Shown here in pieces: positions 24,954 to 34,325 of a stretch of 64,000 bases of DNA. The DNA is from Whalleya microplaca (Eukaryota; Ascomycota; Sordariomycetes; Xylariales; Xylariaceae), in the NCBI GenBank assembly GCA_022497155.1, contig MU385747.1, positions 248,001 to 312,000 on the forward strand, read 5' to 3'. A program made the translations under genes and the position numbers. Numbering within the stretch: the first letter of the stretch is position 1; each line of letters starts with the position of its first letter. The notes beneath the pieces were generated by a model, which worked only from the letters and a program-made list of their open reading frames with translations, was not told the origin of the DNA and ran no database searches.

Positions 24954-25079
24954 TGCTAGGAGTATATATAATTAGATTATATTACGTGCTATAGACGTGA
25001 GCCTTTAGGCTTACACTAATAACTCAGATTAGCTTAGAACTTAAAAACTATATACCCTTACAGCCATCGAACGTTTTCT
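24954..25079 (+). repeat. Right long terminal repeat (126 bp)
   Basis: Direct copy of 12211-12336 with 23 transitions. Followed at once by TATAC (25080-25084). No purine-rich tract precedes it; the bases just upstream are GCCTTTCTTAACT. Confidence 0.85.
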
Positions 25080-25204
25080 TATACTGCATAGAAATAACTT
25101 AAAGCTTAGGGCCATTACCATACAAATTCTCATCTTAGCGGCGACCGCGCGTTTACCATAAAGTCCGCTCACTTAGGTACTCACTTAATTCCATATTCAC
25201 ACGC

Positions 25205-26473
25205 ATGACAGCTAGAAAGGATAAAAAGACAACTATCCCAAAACTCCCGTTCTACTGCTCCCTCTTGATCGTGACCCTGGCCGCACTCCTCTTCCGAGCT
25301 CTGCCCCGCCTCACCTCACTCACCTCTCACCTCTCACCCTCATCCTCACCCGCCCTTCGCCAATTCAGTACCAACTCAGCAGCAGCACCCGCCAACATGC
25401 CCGCAGACTACAGCAAAGAGCTCGAGGTAGCCCAGCTCGCCGTCCAGCGCGCCGCCATCCTAACCAAGCGCGTCTTCCACGAGAAAGCCAAGGGCACCGT
25501 CTCCAAAGACGACGCATCCCCCGTTACCATCGGCGACTTCGGCGCGCAAGCCCTCATCATCTCCGCGCTCAAGGCCTCCTTCCCCGCGGATGAGATTGTC
25601 GCCGAGGAGGAGGCCGCCCAGCTGCGCGCCGACCCGGCGCTCCGCGCCACCATCTGGGAGCTCGTGCGGGACACCGCGCTCGCGGATCCCGCCGCCGAGG
25701 CCCTGCTCGGTGGTCCGATTAAGGACGAGGAGACGCTTCTGGGGGTTATTGATGAGGGGAATAGCAAGGGTGGCGCCCGGGGGCGCATATGGGCCATCGA
25801 CCCCATCGACGGCACCAAGGGCTTCCTGCGCGGCGGCCAGTACGCCGTCTGCCTGGCACTCCTAGTCGACGGCGACGTCAAGGTCGGCGTCCTGGGCTGT
25901 CCGAACCTGCCCGTCGACGACAGCACGCGGCTGGCCGAGGGCATGGCGTCCGGGCAGACGGACGAGGGCGCGGGCGTGGGGGTTCTATTTTCCGGCGTCC
26001 TGGGGCAGGGGGCCACGAGCCGCCCGCTGACCTCGGGGGCCTTGGCGCAGTCACAGAGTATTTCGATGCGCAAGATCGCGGAGAGCGACATCGCGGGCGC
26101 CACGTTCTGCGAGAGCGTCGAGGCGGCGCACTCGGCGCACGGGGACCAAGCGGAGATAGCCAAGAAGTTGGGTATTACCAATCCGAGCGTGCGCATGGAC
26201 TCGCAGGCCAAGTACGCGAGCATCGCGCGCGGGGCCGGGGATATCTACCTCCGCCTGCCCGTCAGCGCGACCTACCAGGAGAAGATCTGGGACCACGCGG
26301 CGGGGGACCTCATCGTGCGCGAGGCGGGGGGTGCGGTTACGGATATCCATGGTAAGAGGCTGGATTTCGGCGTGGGGCGCACGCTGGTGAATAATAAGGG
26401 GGTTATTGCTGCGACGGCGGGGGTGCATGCAAGGGTTCTGGAGGTCGTGAGGGAGGTGCTTAATAAGGAGTAA
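25205..26473 (+). CDS. 3'(2'),5'-bisphosphate nucleotidase, HAL2/MET22 type
   Basis: Single-exon ORF of 422 residues in the inositol monophosphatase superfamily. It removes the 3' phosphate of PAP (and PAPS), the by-product of sulfate assimilation, and is the lithium/sodium-sensitive target known in yeast. Metal-site motifs are visible: 'SPVTIGD' at 105-111, EE near 134-136, 'WAIDPIDGTKGF' at 196-207, and 'WDHAAGDLIVREAGG' in the C-terminal part. ATG 25205 adds 64 residues before the Met at 25397 (MPADYSKELEVAQ), where the usual family N-terminus begins. The extension has a hydrophobic stretch (residues 17-30) and 'RQFST', resembling a mitochondrial presequence or membrane anchor. Either start may be used. 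The gene starts only 125 bases after the LTR element. Confidence 0.9.
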   Translation: MTARKDKKTTIPKLPFYCSLLIVTLAALLFRALPRLTSLTSHLSPSSSPALRQFSTNSAAAPANMPADYSKELEVAQLAVQRAAILTKRVFHEKAKGTVSKDDASPVTIGDFGAQALIISALKASFPADEIVAEEEAAQLRADPALRATIWELVRDTALADPAAEALLGGPIKDEETLLGVIDEGNSKGGARGRIWAIDPIDGTKGFLRGGQYAVCLALLVDGDVKVGVLGCPNLPVDDSTRLAEGMASGQTDEGAGVGVLFSGVLGQGATSRPLTSGALAQSQSISMRKIAESDIAGATFCESVEAAHSAHGDQAEIAKKLGITNPSVRMDSQAKYASIARGAGDIYLRLPVSATYQEKIWDHAAGDLIVREAGGAVTDIHGKRLDFGVGRTLVNNKGVIAATAGVHARVLEVVREVLNKE

Positions 26474-26666
26474 GGACTAGGGGGTAGGGGATATGGGATA
26501 GAAAATAGATGAAAATGTGTACATCGATCGTATTGGTAGAGGATACATAAAAGTACATATTCCCCAGCTGTATATACTATTGCATAGAGTACAGATAACA
26601 CGCCCGACCGAACCCTTCCTCCCTCCATGCAATACAACATGACGTGACGAAAGCCAGATCGACCAT

Positions 26667-27616
26667 CTATTTAATCTTCTTCTGCTTCAGCTTGATCGTC
26701 TCATCGTTAACAAAAATACCCTTCCCCTTATACGGCTCGGGCTTCCGCCAGCGGCGGATGTTGGCGGCGAACGACATGACCTCCTCGCGGTCGATGCCCT
26801 CGAGCAGGATGCGCGTGGGCTGCGGCGTCGAGGCGGCCACGCCGCGCGGCACCGGCTCCTCGACGGGATGCGTGAACCCCAGCTTCAGACACACGAACTT
26901 CTGCCCCTCGAAGGCCGCCTTCCGCGGCCGCTCCTCCACCGTCGCTCGATACCCCACGCCTACGAGGCGGAGAATGGCTGTGTGCCCCTCCGATACGCCC
27001 ATGATGTAGCGTTGGAGGTAGGCCCATGTTGTTCCTGTGTATATATCCGCGTTAGTCAGTCAGTCAATTCAACACCAGCCCCAACCAACTTCATCATTGG
27101 CAATCCACCATGCCAGCCAGCCAGCCAGCAATCCCCTACCAATAAAAACCAAATTGAATATCAAGATAGGTTCAACATACCCCACATCTCCCTCTGCTGC
27201 CTAACCTCATTATCCTCAATACTCAGCACCATGCGGCGGGCCTCGACATCGTGGTCGAGGCGCAGGTACGGCGGGACCTCGAGGTCCAGCTTCCCCAGCG
27301 GGCCCGACACCGTCACCGTGCGCCGCGGGATCTTCAGGTACGTCGTCGTGTCGCGCCGCAGCCGCGGCTCGCCGATCGCCAGCTCCACCCCCGGCGGGAT
27401 CGTGATCGGCGTGCGCCCCAGCTTCGAGGGGCGGTGGGTGGTCTGCGAGAAGGGGCGGCGGCTCTGGGGGTGGTATAAGTAGGGGGGGGAGGAGGTGGTG
27501 GTGGTGTTGGTGCTGGTGGGAGATTGGAAGGCGGGTAGCAGGAAGCTCGGAAGTGTGGTCGTGGAGGTGGAGAGCGAGCCCGTGAGGACTTTGCTCCGGC
27601 TGGGCGCTGCTAACAT
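26667..27616 (-). CDS. Mitochondrial ribosomal protein uL6m (MRPL6-like)
   Basis: Two exons, 27616-27181 and 27034-26667, with a 146-bp intron (donor GTATGT, acceptor ACACAG) give 267 residues. The first about 65 residues are a Ser/Thr/Arg-rich mitochondrial presequence including 'RRPFSQTTHRPSKLG'. The uL6 fold follows: 'ITIPPGVELAI', then 'VTVSGPLGKLDLEVPPYLRL', and after the intron 'ILRLVGVGYRATVEE', 'KLGFTHPVEEPVP', and the C-terminal 'EPYKGKGIF' signature of L6 proteins. It belongs to the large subunit of the mitochondrial ribosome. It converges with the phosphatase gene (194 bases between stops) and diverges from the KAR5-like gene. Confidence 0.9.
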
Positions 27617-28451
27617 TGTGTACGGCGGTGAGGGTGGTCGTGGTGTCGTGGTATGGCCTGCCGCTTCCGGTCAATGGCGGCGTCGGTCGGTTTACTACTT
27701 TTTCGGTCTCTGGAATTTTTTAGCTGCCAGCTGAATTGAGCTTGAGGCGCAACCTTAGGCTTGGCATTGGCATTGGGAGGAGAATTGAATTAAACGGGGT
27801 CACGTGGGATATGCAACAAACCGCAAAAGCTGTTCCATATGCAACTATGAGTACATATTTCGTCTGATGTGAACAACTCTCAGTATGGCAGTTGCGATGA
27901 AAGGGTTCTTTCCTTCGTCGATTAAAGGTTTTATACATGTTAAATTTCATCTGGAAACCGTGACTGTGTCCCTTTGATAGGCTATGACGCATACATTTAA
28001 TTAGATTGAATTTAACCAGCACTTCCGTGACTTCCTCCTTACTTCATCCCGGTGATCAGTGAAGGAATTCAACTTTCTGAATAGTCGAAGGTGGTGATTT
28101 TTATGCAGCTCTGATTCAGCACTAAGAGATTCAGCATCCTACCATATTCAGAAACCTATAAACTATACATCTGGAAGGTCTGTTTAGATTTGATCGTTTG
28201 ACATCTTGCTGGTAGTCTGTCTGACGCAAACCGACGTCGTCCAATCTTCCACTTACCCAAACGTGTGACTTACCGTCGCCCAACCCTTTATATCTTTATA
28301 TCGACCTAATCATCAACATAAACGGAGGTTCGGCTGCTTTTACATGCCACTTCCACTTCTGACCTCCTTCCTTCCCTTCATCCTTTCCTTTTCTTCCTAC
28401 CCACTTACTACCCAGGCTTGGCATGTTTCTTAGGTGGCAACGCACACGACA
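27617..28451. other. Divergent promoter region of uL6m and KAR5-like genes
   Basis: No gene supported. The flanking genes point away from each other, so both promoters should lie here. Confidence 0.5.
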
Positions 28452-30299
28452 ATGAGGTTGCGATGGGACGTAATGGCCTGCGCAAGGATCATTCTCCTGT
28501 TCATTCTCACACATTCTCACGCCGCTGCTTCTTTCCTATGGCGTGGCGGCTCGCAAGTTCGATCAGGTACGACACATCTTGCGATATCTTTTTGCTGAGG
28601 CTTTGCTGACTATCTTAGAAAACCAACGTCTGATCAACCAAGAGTCGATCAGAAATCCGTCGCACCTTCTTCAGACCAGCTCTAGCCTAACGAGCTCCTA
28701 TGAACTAGCTCTGAATGAATTGCAACAACTCGAGTCTGAGCCTTTGTGCCACAGAATAGCCGCCCGGCTGCTGGTAAACAACTGCCAGCTCCTCGAGGGG
28801 AAGGATGAAGCTACTGTCCTTACAGACAGTGGTCGCAAGATCAGAGATTTCGTCGATTCTTATGCAGCAAGTCTGGCCATATGCGATCTAGAAAGAGGAA
28901 GCTTTTTGATCCCGCCGGCATGCTCGAAATTCCGCGAGCCAGTTTTGGGCCAGCTTCCCCTTCAGAACACAGTACACCTGCATGTGACATCCGAGGAAAT
29001 TGACAACTGCCTTGCGGGCCTGGGCGCATCCGACTCAGCCTGGAACACTTGGGTTAGCTACCGTCATAAGGCTCTGAGATTCTGCGAAGCAGCGAGAGCG
29101 GACAATGACAGGGGTGTGTCACTTCTGCCAGTTGCCTATTTTCTACTTTATTAACCATAACCTCTAGCCCAGCACATCCTCCTGTTTCAGCGCTTGACGA
29201 AAATCATGAGCAACTTAGCCGACGATGTTGACGAGAGATTCGACAAGCGCATGGCCGATCTAGATCAGCGCGCCCAGAAAACCAACGACAAGCTCGATAG
29301 CCTGTCACCGCATATTGACCACCTAAGGGATGGTTTACAATCTGCGGAAGATTTGGTCTCTAGTCAGCTTGCTCATGCTCTAAAGGTAATCAATGCAAGC
29401 TAAACATGTTGATGGTATGTTGCTGACTGGATTCTAGAGATCTTCCGATACAATTAACACTGGGATTGAGAATGCCGCCAACTTGCAAAAGTTGCTTGAG
29501 GTGATCTTTAAGAGCGTTTCTGAGAATCATGCCGAAGCAGCATCCGCCCACGAGCAGTCGCTACAAGTCATGAGCCGACAAACAGAATTGGAAATTGGGA
29601 CGGCCATGACCGCGATTACAGCAGCATTTGCGTCTACTGCAGCCCTTCAGAACCAAATCGTACGTTAGTCGAAAGAAGCTCCGGGAGTACAAAGCTAACC
29701 AGGCTCGCAGGAATTGGCACGCTTCCAGGCGGCCGAATTAGAAACTAGACAAAACAACCTGGAACGAGTAAGTGAGAACGATCCTCTGAAGGTAACTGCA
29801 CTAACATACCTTTTTAGGGCATGAATCGGCTCATTGGCATCAGCGAGAATCTATCAAATCAACACGATGACCACGCGAACCTTCTACGCCAAGCGCAGAA
29901 TATGACCAACGATATTCTAGACTCATTGGAAGACACAGCTGTAATTGCAACACGAGTCAACAATTCGGTCCGCAAGGAGTCCTCCGCAACAACTTGGTGG
30001 CCATACATTTGGTGTCCGCTAGCCTCTCTTACGATGGGCTCTTATGGACTTCCTCCGTCTGCCATGAGAAACCTTGGGCTGGTCGCTTTGGGTAAGTTCT
30101 GCTGTACTCTCTCGGTTTGGGCTCCACTGATGATGATATAGGCGAGGTCGCAGGTTTCATGGTCTCTTCCATACACTCGCTATCATTTACGACAAATTTA
30201 CCTCTCTTATCTACCTTTAGACTTTTTACGAATTTTCAATCTTGGGGAACCTTTTCGGCCCCTGCAACAGTTCTTACCAACTTGAACTCTACCACTTAG
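28452..30299 (+). CDS. KAR5/Tht1-like nuclear fusion (karyogamy) protein
   Basis: Seven exons: 28452-28566, 28619-29113, 29168-29385, 29438-29659, 29711-29767, 29818-30091, 30142-30299. All six introns are GT-AG and 50-54 bases long. The model closes in frame at 512 residues. The start ATG at 28452 begins a signal peptide ([20 protein letters not shown]) ending in 'HSHAAASF'. The lumenal part has conserved cysteines ([33 protein letters not shown]) and the junction segment '[15 protein letters not shown]', then long coiled coils (exons 3-6). A hydrophobic C-terminal segment '[19 protein letters not shown]' follows. This matches Kar5/Tht1/GEX1 proteins, which sit in the ER/nuclear envelope and are needed for nuclear fusion during mating. 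The very short exon 5 (57 bases) is the least certain piece. Confidence 0.75.
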
Positions 30300-31786
30300 A
30301 CTAAGCTATTATTAGACAATTGCTTCACCGCGAACTAGACATCTGCGCTAGAGACAGTTGATGCGATCGAATCGCGGCTATGGAGCAGAGATATCATGAA
30401 CATACTTACCGCTTCAGGGAGACGACTTTTGGGGAACTTTTCATGGAGAACAGGAACAGGAACAGTGGGATAGGGTTTATCGTGCTGAGTCTTCAGATAT
30501 AGGACGGAACGTCTACATAGCTTAAGACGTCGCACGTTCTTTGAGGAGCATCTAACTCTATACGCAATAACATCATCTAATTTGGAGCATAACATACAAT
30601 TCTGACTAACAAGAAGTGGCACAAGCCCGAATACGACGGCCTCGGTTAATTGTCCTCTAGTGCTGGTATCTCGTTTTCCTATTTCTGCATCGTAACCTCT
30701 GAACGTTCTAGCAACTATGTTCTATACCGTTTATGGGTTTCCCTATTCGTCAGCTTGGTCGACGGGAAGTAAACTCTAAAATATGCTAGGACCGATCAAG
30801 TTCGCTATAGCTTCTAACTTCTAAGTGTTAGTAGATATGCCGTTAGTTTCCCGAGTCTGGTAGCAATGAGAGCGACGTAATGCTTGATGGGAGTTCGCCG
30901 AGGACGCACGTGCATTGGGTGATGGGTTAGAAGCTGGGTGTATTCTAGAAAAGACTATACTGTATTGAGGCTATGAAAGGTGACATGGCTGTTTAAAAGC
31001 GGAAGACTCTAAACCTAACCCAAATAACAAGGTGACGACTAGGTAAGCGAACTCCTTCAATTTATCACAGACTTACGTGTCTAATGATATTTCAGGGACA
31101 GGAGGCTAAGCTTTACCAATGCTCCTTGGCTCGAGCTTGGTCCTTATGTGGGGACGGTTCATAGTAATATGACCCCTGCCCCTGAAATGGTGAAACCCGA
31201 CTATTCGGGACTCGGCAACGCGCTCTCTATAGCCTAGCTTCGGAGAACCGAACGACGAACCGGAAGCTGCGTAACCTCCACGGTGATCAAGATTCCCAAT
31301 GTGACTTAGAGAGATGGCTTGCAGCTCTCTGGGATGCCCAATTTGGCCCGAGACATGCGAGACGGACTGGTTGTTTTCCACCAGTGATAATAAGAAGCTA
31401 TCCAAGAAGAGTAGCCTTCGAGAGGCACTCCGAATGGGTCGATCATGGCCAGAGCATATGGCGCGGGACCCTGGTTGAAGTCGTAGAAGCGATACATCTT
31501 TACTCCACCAAATTAATCTATGTCCAACATGGCTATGTTTCTTCGTTCCGTTCGATGCGGAAACCTAGTTCTGGACGACGTTGAAGCTTCGGCCAGCTTC
31601 CTGGATATAAAAGATGGCGATCACTTCCCATCTATCGAGAATACCTATCCCCAGGGCCTTCACGTCTTGACAATAGCATCACCCTTGCCTTTCATTCTTT
31701 TCAAAGGCTAGTCCTTCTTTTGAATATTCGAAGTATTCACACAAGTCTTTCGCTTCTCGCAAACATCTTTCGCTCTCTTTGCAGCT
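30300..31786. other. Intergenic region upstream of the polygalacturonase gene
   Basis: No gene supported. Short ORFs on both strands at 31106-31584 have no recognisable domain. The right end carries a TATA-like box of the next gene. Confidence 0.4.
31606..31613 (+). promoter_or_regulatory. TATA-like box of the polygalacturonase gene
   Basis: TATAAAAG, about 174 bases before the ATG, followed by a pyrimidine-rich leader (TTTCGCTTCTCGC). Position and sequence fit a fungal core promoter; not proven. Confidence 0.45.
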
Positions 31787-32884
31787 ATGCATTCCACTTT
31801 CGCTCTCGCCCTATTCGGGCTCAGCAGCTATGCGGTCGCAGCCCCGAGCAAGACGCTTAACAACCGCGCCTCTACCTGCACCTTCACCTCGGCGGCATCC
31901 GCCTCCGCCTCCAAGGCGTCCTGCACGGACATCGTGCTCCAGGGCATCACGGTGCCCGCGGGCCAGACGCTCGACCTGACCGGGCTGACCAAGGGGACGA
32001 CGGTGACGTTCGCGGGGACCACCAGCTTCGAGTACAAGGAGTGGGAGGGCCCGCTGATCAGCTTCTCGGGCACGTCCATCACGATCAAGGGCGCCTCGGG
32101 CCACGTGATCGACGGCAACGGCGCCAAGTGGTGGGACAGCAAGGGCAGCAACGGCGGCAAGACGAAGCCCAAGTTCTTCTACGCGCACAAGCTGATCTCG
32201 TCGAGCATCACGGGGCTCAACGTCAAGAACACGCCCGTGCAAGGGTTCTCCATCAACGGCGCCCAGGAGCTGACGCTGACCGACATCACCATCGACAACT
32301 CGGCGGGCGACTCCGCGGGGGGCCACAACACCGACGCCTTCGACGTCGGCTCCTCAACCGGTGTCTACATCGTCGGCGCCAACGTCAAGAACCAGGACGA
32401 CTGCCTGGCCGTCAACTCCGGCACCAATATCCAGTTTACCGGCGGCACGTGCTCGGGGGGCCACGGGCTGAGCATCGGGTCCGTGGGCGGGCGCAGCGAC
32501 AACGACGTCAAGAACGTGTACATCGCCGACAGCAGCATCGCGGACTCGCAGAACGGCGTGCGCGTGAAGACGGTGTACGGGGCGACCGGCACCGTCAGCA
32601 ACGTGACGTACTCGAACATCAAGCTCAGCAACATCACCAAGTACGGCATCGTCATCGAGCAGGACTACGAGAACGGCAGCCCCACGGGAACCCCGACCAC
32701 CGGCGTCCCCATCACGGATTTGACGGTGAAGAGCGTCACGGGGTCCGTCGCCAGCGCCGCCACCGAGGTCTATATCCTGTGTGGCAGCGGCTCGTGCTCG
32801 GGCTGGACGTGGTCCGGGAATAGTATCACGGGTGGTAGTAAGAGCTCCAAGTGCTCCAATGTGCCTTCGCCGGCTTCGTGCTAG
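31787..32884 (+). CDS. Secreted endopolygalacturonase, GH28
   Basis: Single-exon gene of 365 residues. Signal peptide: [18 protein letters not shown], then a short propeptide ending 'NNR'. The right-handed beta-helix enzyme hydrolyses alpha-1,4-galacturonan of pectin. All GH28 active-site blocks are present in order: 'NTDAFDV' (catalytic Asp), '[10 protein letters not shown]' (two Asp), '[13 protein letters not shown]' (His), and 'VRVKT' (the RIK-type Arg/Lys). Paired cysteines at the C-terminus ([17 protein letters not shown]) fit fungal endo-enzymes, as does the length. Third codon positions are strongly G/C biased compared with neighbours, consistent with high expression when induced. Confidence 0.93.
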   Translation: MHSTFALALFGLSSYAVAAPSKTLNNRASTCTFTSAASASASKASCTDIVLQGITVPAGQTLDLTGLTKGTTVTFAGTTSFEYKEWEGPLISFSGTSITIKGASGHVIDGNGAKWWDSKGSNGGKTKPKFFYAHKLISSSITGLNVKNTPVQGFSINGAQELTLTDITIDNSAGDSAGGHNTDAFDVGSSTGVYIVGANVKNQDDCLAVNSGTNIQFTGGTCSGGHGLSIGSVGGRSDNDVKNVYIADSSIADSQNGVRVKTVYGATGTVSNVTYSNIKLSNITKYGIVIEQDYENGSPTGTPTTGVPITDLTVKSVTGSVASAATEVYILCGSGSCSGWTWSGNSITGGSKSSKCSNVPSPASC

Positions 32885-33302
32885 ATGCGGCATTATACAC
32901 TGGTTTAATACCTAGAGGAGTAAGCGGTAGTTGGGGTCCATTTGGTGACCCTTTTCTGTTACATGAGTTATATGGATGGGTGGTCTTCTATTGTATATAG
33001 ATTTTGGTTCAAAGCAGCCGTAGCTATCATCAGGTGCTGATACTGGTCTTAGGGACTCTGTACATACATATCAGGAGTCAGGACAATACATATGGGTCAA
33101 TGTGTCTATTCTTGATGTTTTATTATCTGTGTTGTCCCCCTCTTCACCAGACTTTCTAACGCACATGATATAAAATGCTCCACTACCCTGAATGTATTTT
33201 GCGAATTACATAATTCACGGCCCTCTAGCGATCGACCTCAGTCTTCGAGATTATGCCGGCTAGTAACCAATATTGCTCGATCTATATTCCCACTATGTCT
33301 AC
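32885..33302. other. Intergenic, 3' flank of the polygalacturonase gene
   Basis: No gene or clear signal. Ends with ATGTCTAC (33295-33302), the left target-site copy of the following element. Confidence 0.4.
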
Positions 33303-33810
33303 TAGCCCACCTAAAACTCCCTCCCTTTTTTCCTAAAACTCCCCCCTCTCCACCTAGTACCAAAGTACGCTGCTGACATGGGCACCCCTCCAGATTAATA
33401 TGTAGATGAGATGTATTACGCATATATAAATACCGTACGCGTTGGCGCGTATTACTTTTTGATGGTATTTTTGTATTAGCAGTGTTCAATTGCTCTTAAG
33501 CAGCGTTAGTTTAAATAATAAGTCGATACCTATAGAAGGGGCTATAATAGTTAACTATTTAAATAAGTAGTTGTTGCAGATAACATCAATAGGTATCGAG
33601 TACTAAATGTCAAAGGAGGCTGCAGTTGCGATTGATGAAAATAGGATATAAATAACTACTTGGTATATGGCTGGGTATATTGTAATTTCACCAATCGACA
33701 CTGATCTACATACTAATCTGAGAGGTCACCTATGCCAGCGTATGATGGCGCTATACTAAGTGGAGAGGGGGGAGTTTTAGGAAAAAAGGGAGGGAGTTTT
33801 AGGTGGGCTA
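33303..33810. mobile_element. 508-bp non-autonomous inverted-repeat element with 8-bp target duplication (hAT-like MITE)
   Basis: Terminal inverted repeats of at least 51 bases (33303-33353 and 33760-33810) begin TAGCCCACCTAAAACTCCCT and appear identical over that length. The flanks carry the 8-bp direct repeat ATGTCTAC (33295-33302 and 33811-33818). No coding potential. Eight-base duplications are typical of hAT (and P) transposases. An inner inverted repeat TCGATACCTAT lies at 33523-33533 and 33589-33599. Near-identical ends and no visible RIP suggest recent insertion. Confidence 0.85.
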
Positions 33811-34325
33811 ATGTCTACGATAGATGAAACTACCGCCTCCACAGCCATACTTGACATGGAACTATTTCAGGTGTGGTTCATCCGATAAATGAGCGTCACA
33901 AGGGCTCTACTTATTAGCCCCACCAGGATTGCCGGGCTGTGTCTCGTCTCGGAAATAATGAACGGCGTGACTTTATGCGTATGAGATTGAATAAAGGGGC
34001 GCCCTGGAGTCGGTCGAAGTGGTAGAACTTGGTCTTCTTCCCGTGTATCATGAGAAGGGTGGTTCCTGTCATTTTTACGATTAAATCTTGGCTGCGATGC
34101 AGTTGTAGGATATCCTCCGATTCGGGTGGATACTTCGAAGAATCCGATGGCAGTCTTAGAAATGGCGACACTAGGCGATAATATGGACGGTCTGAAAGGG
34201 GGGATCAAGGGCATTTAGATGAGGCGGTTTATCCTAACGGCGACGTCTCCTGTTCGAGTTGGAGAATCCGAATCAGACGAAAGCCAAATCCAAGGTCCTC
34301 GCAAATGACAAACTAAACCGCGCCA
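33811..34325. other. Intergenic between the inverted-repeat element and the MpaB-like gene
   Basis: No gene supported. Minus-strand ORFs at 33867-34214 lack recognisable domains. Confidence 0.35.

Larger units (their letters stand above)
12211..25079 (+). mobile_element. 12.9-kb RIP-decayed LTR retroelement with Gypsy-type gag-pol and an extra 3' coding region
   Basis: Bounded by 126-bp direct repeats (12211-12336 and 24954-25079) and an identical 5-bp flank TATAC (12206-12210 and 25080-25084). The two repeats differ at 23 of 126 sites, all transitions, with no transversion or gap; this is the RIP signature. Inside, on the plus strand and in this order, are remnants of a CCHC zinc knuckle, an aspartic protease, reverse transcriptase, RNase H and integrase (protease-RT-RH-IN, the Ty3/Gypsy order). 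They are followed by about 5.4 kb of extra sequence containing another decayed coding region. The whole block is extremely AT- and TA-rich with dense stops. An element this long with such short LTRs is unusual; a nested second element in the right half is the main alternative. Confidence 0.8.

Noticed and set aside
31106..31584. Short ORFs on both strands upstream of the polygalacturonase gene
   Set aside because: No domain recognised; mutually overlapping; no convincing gene model.
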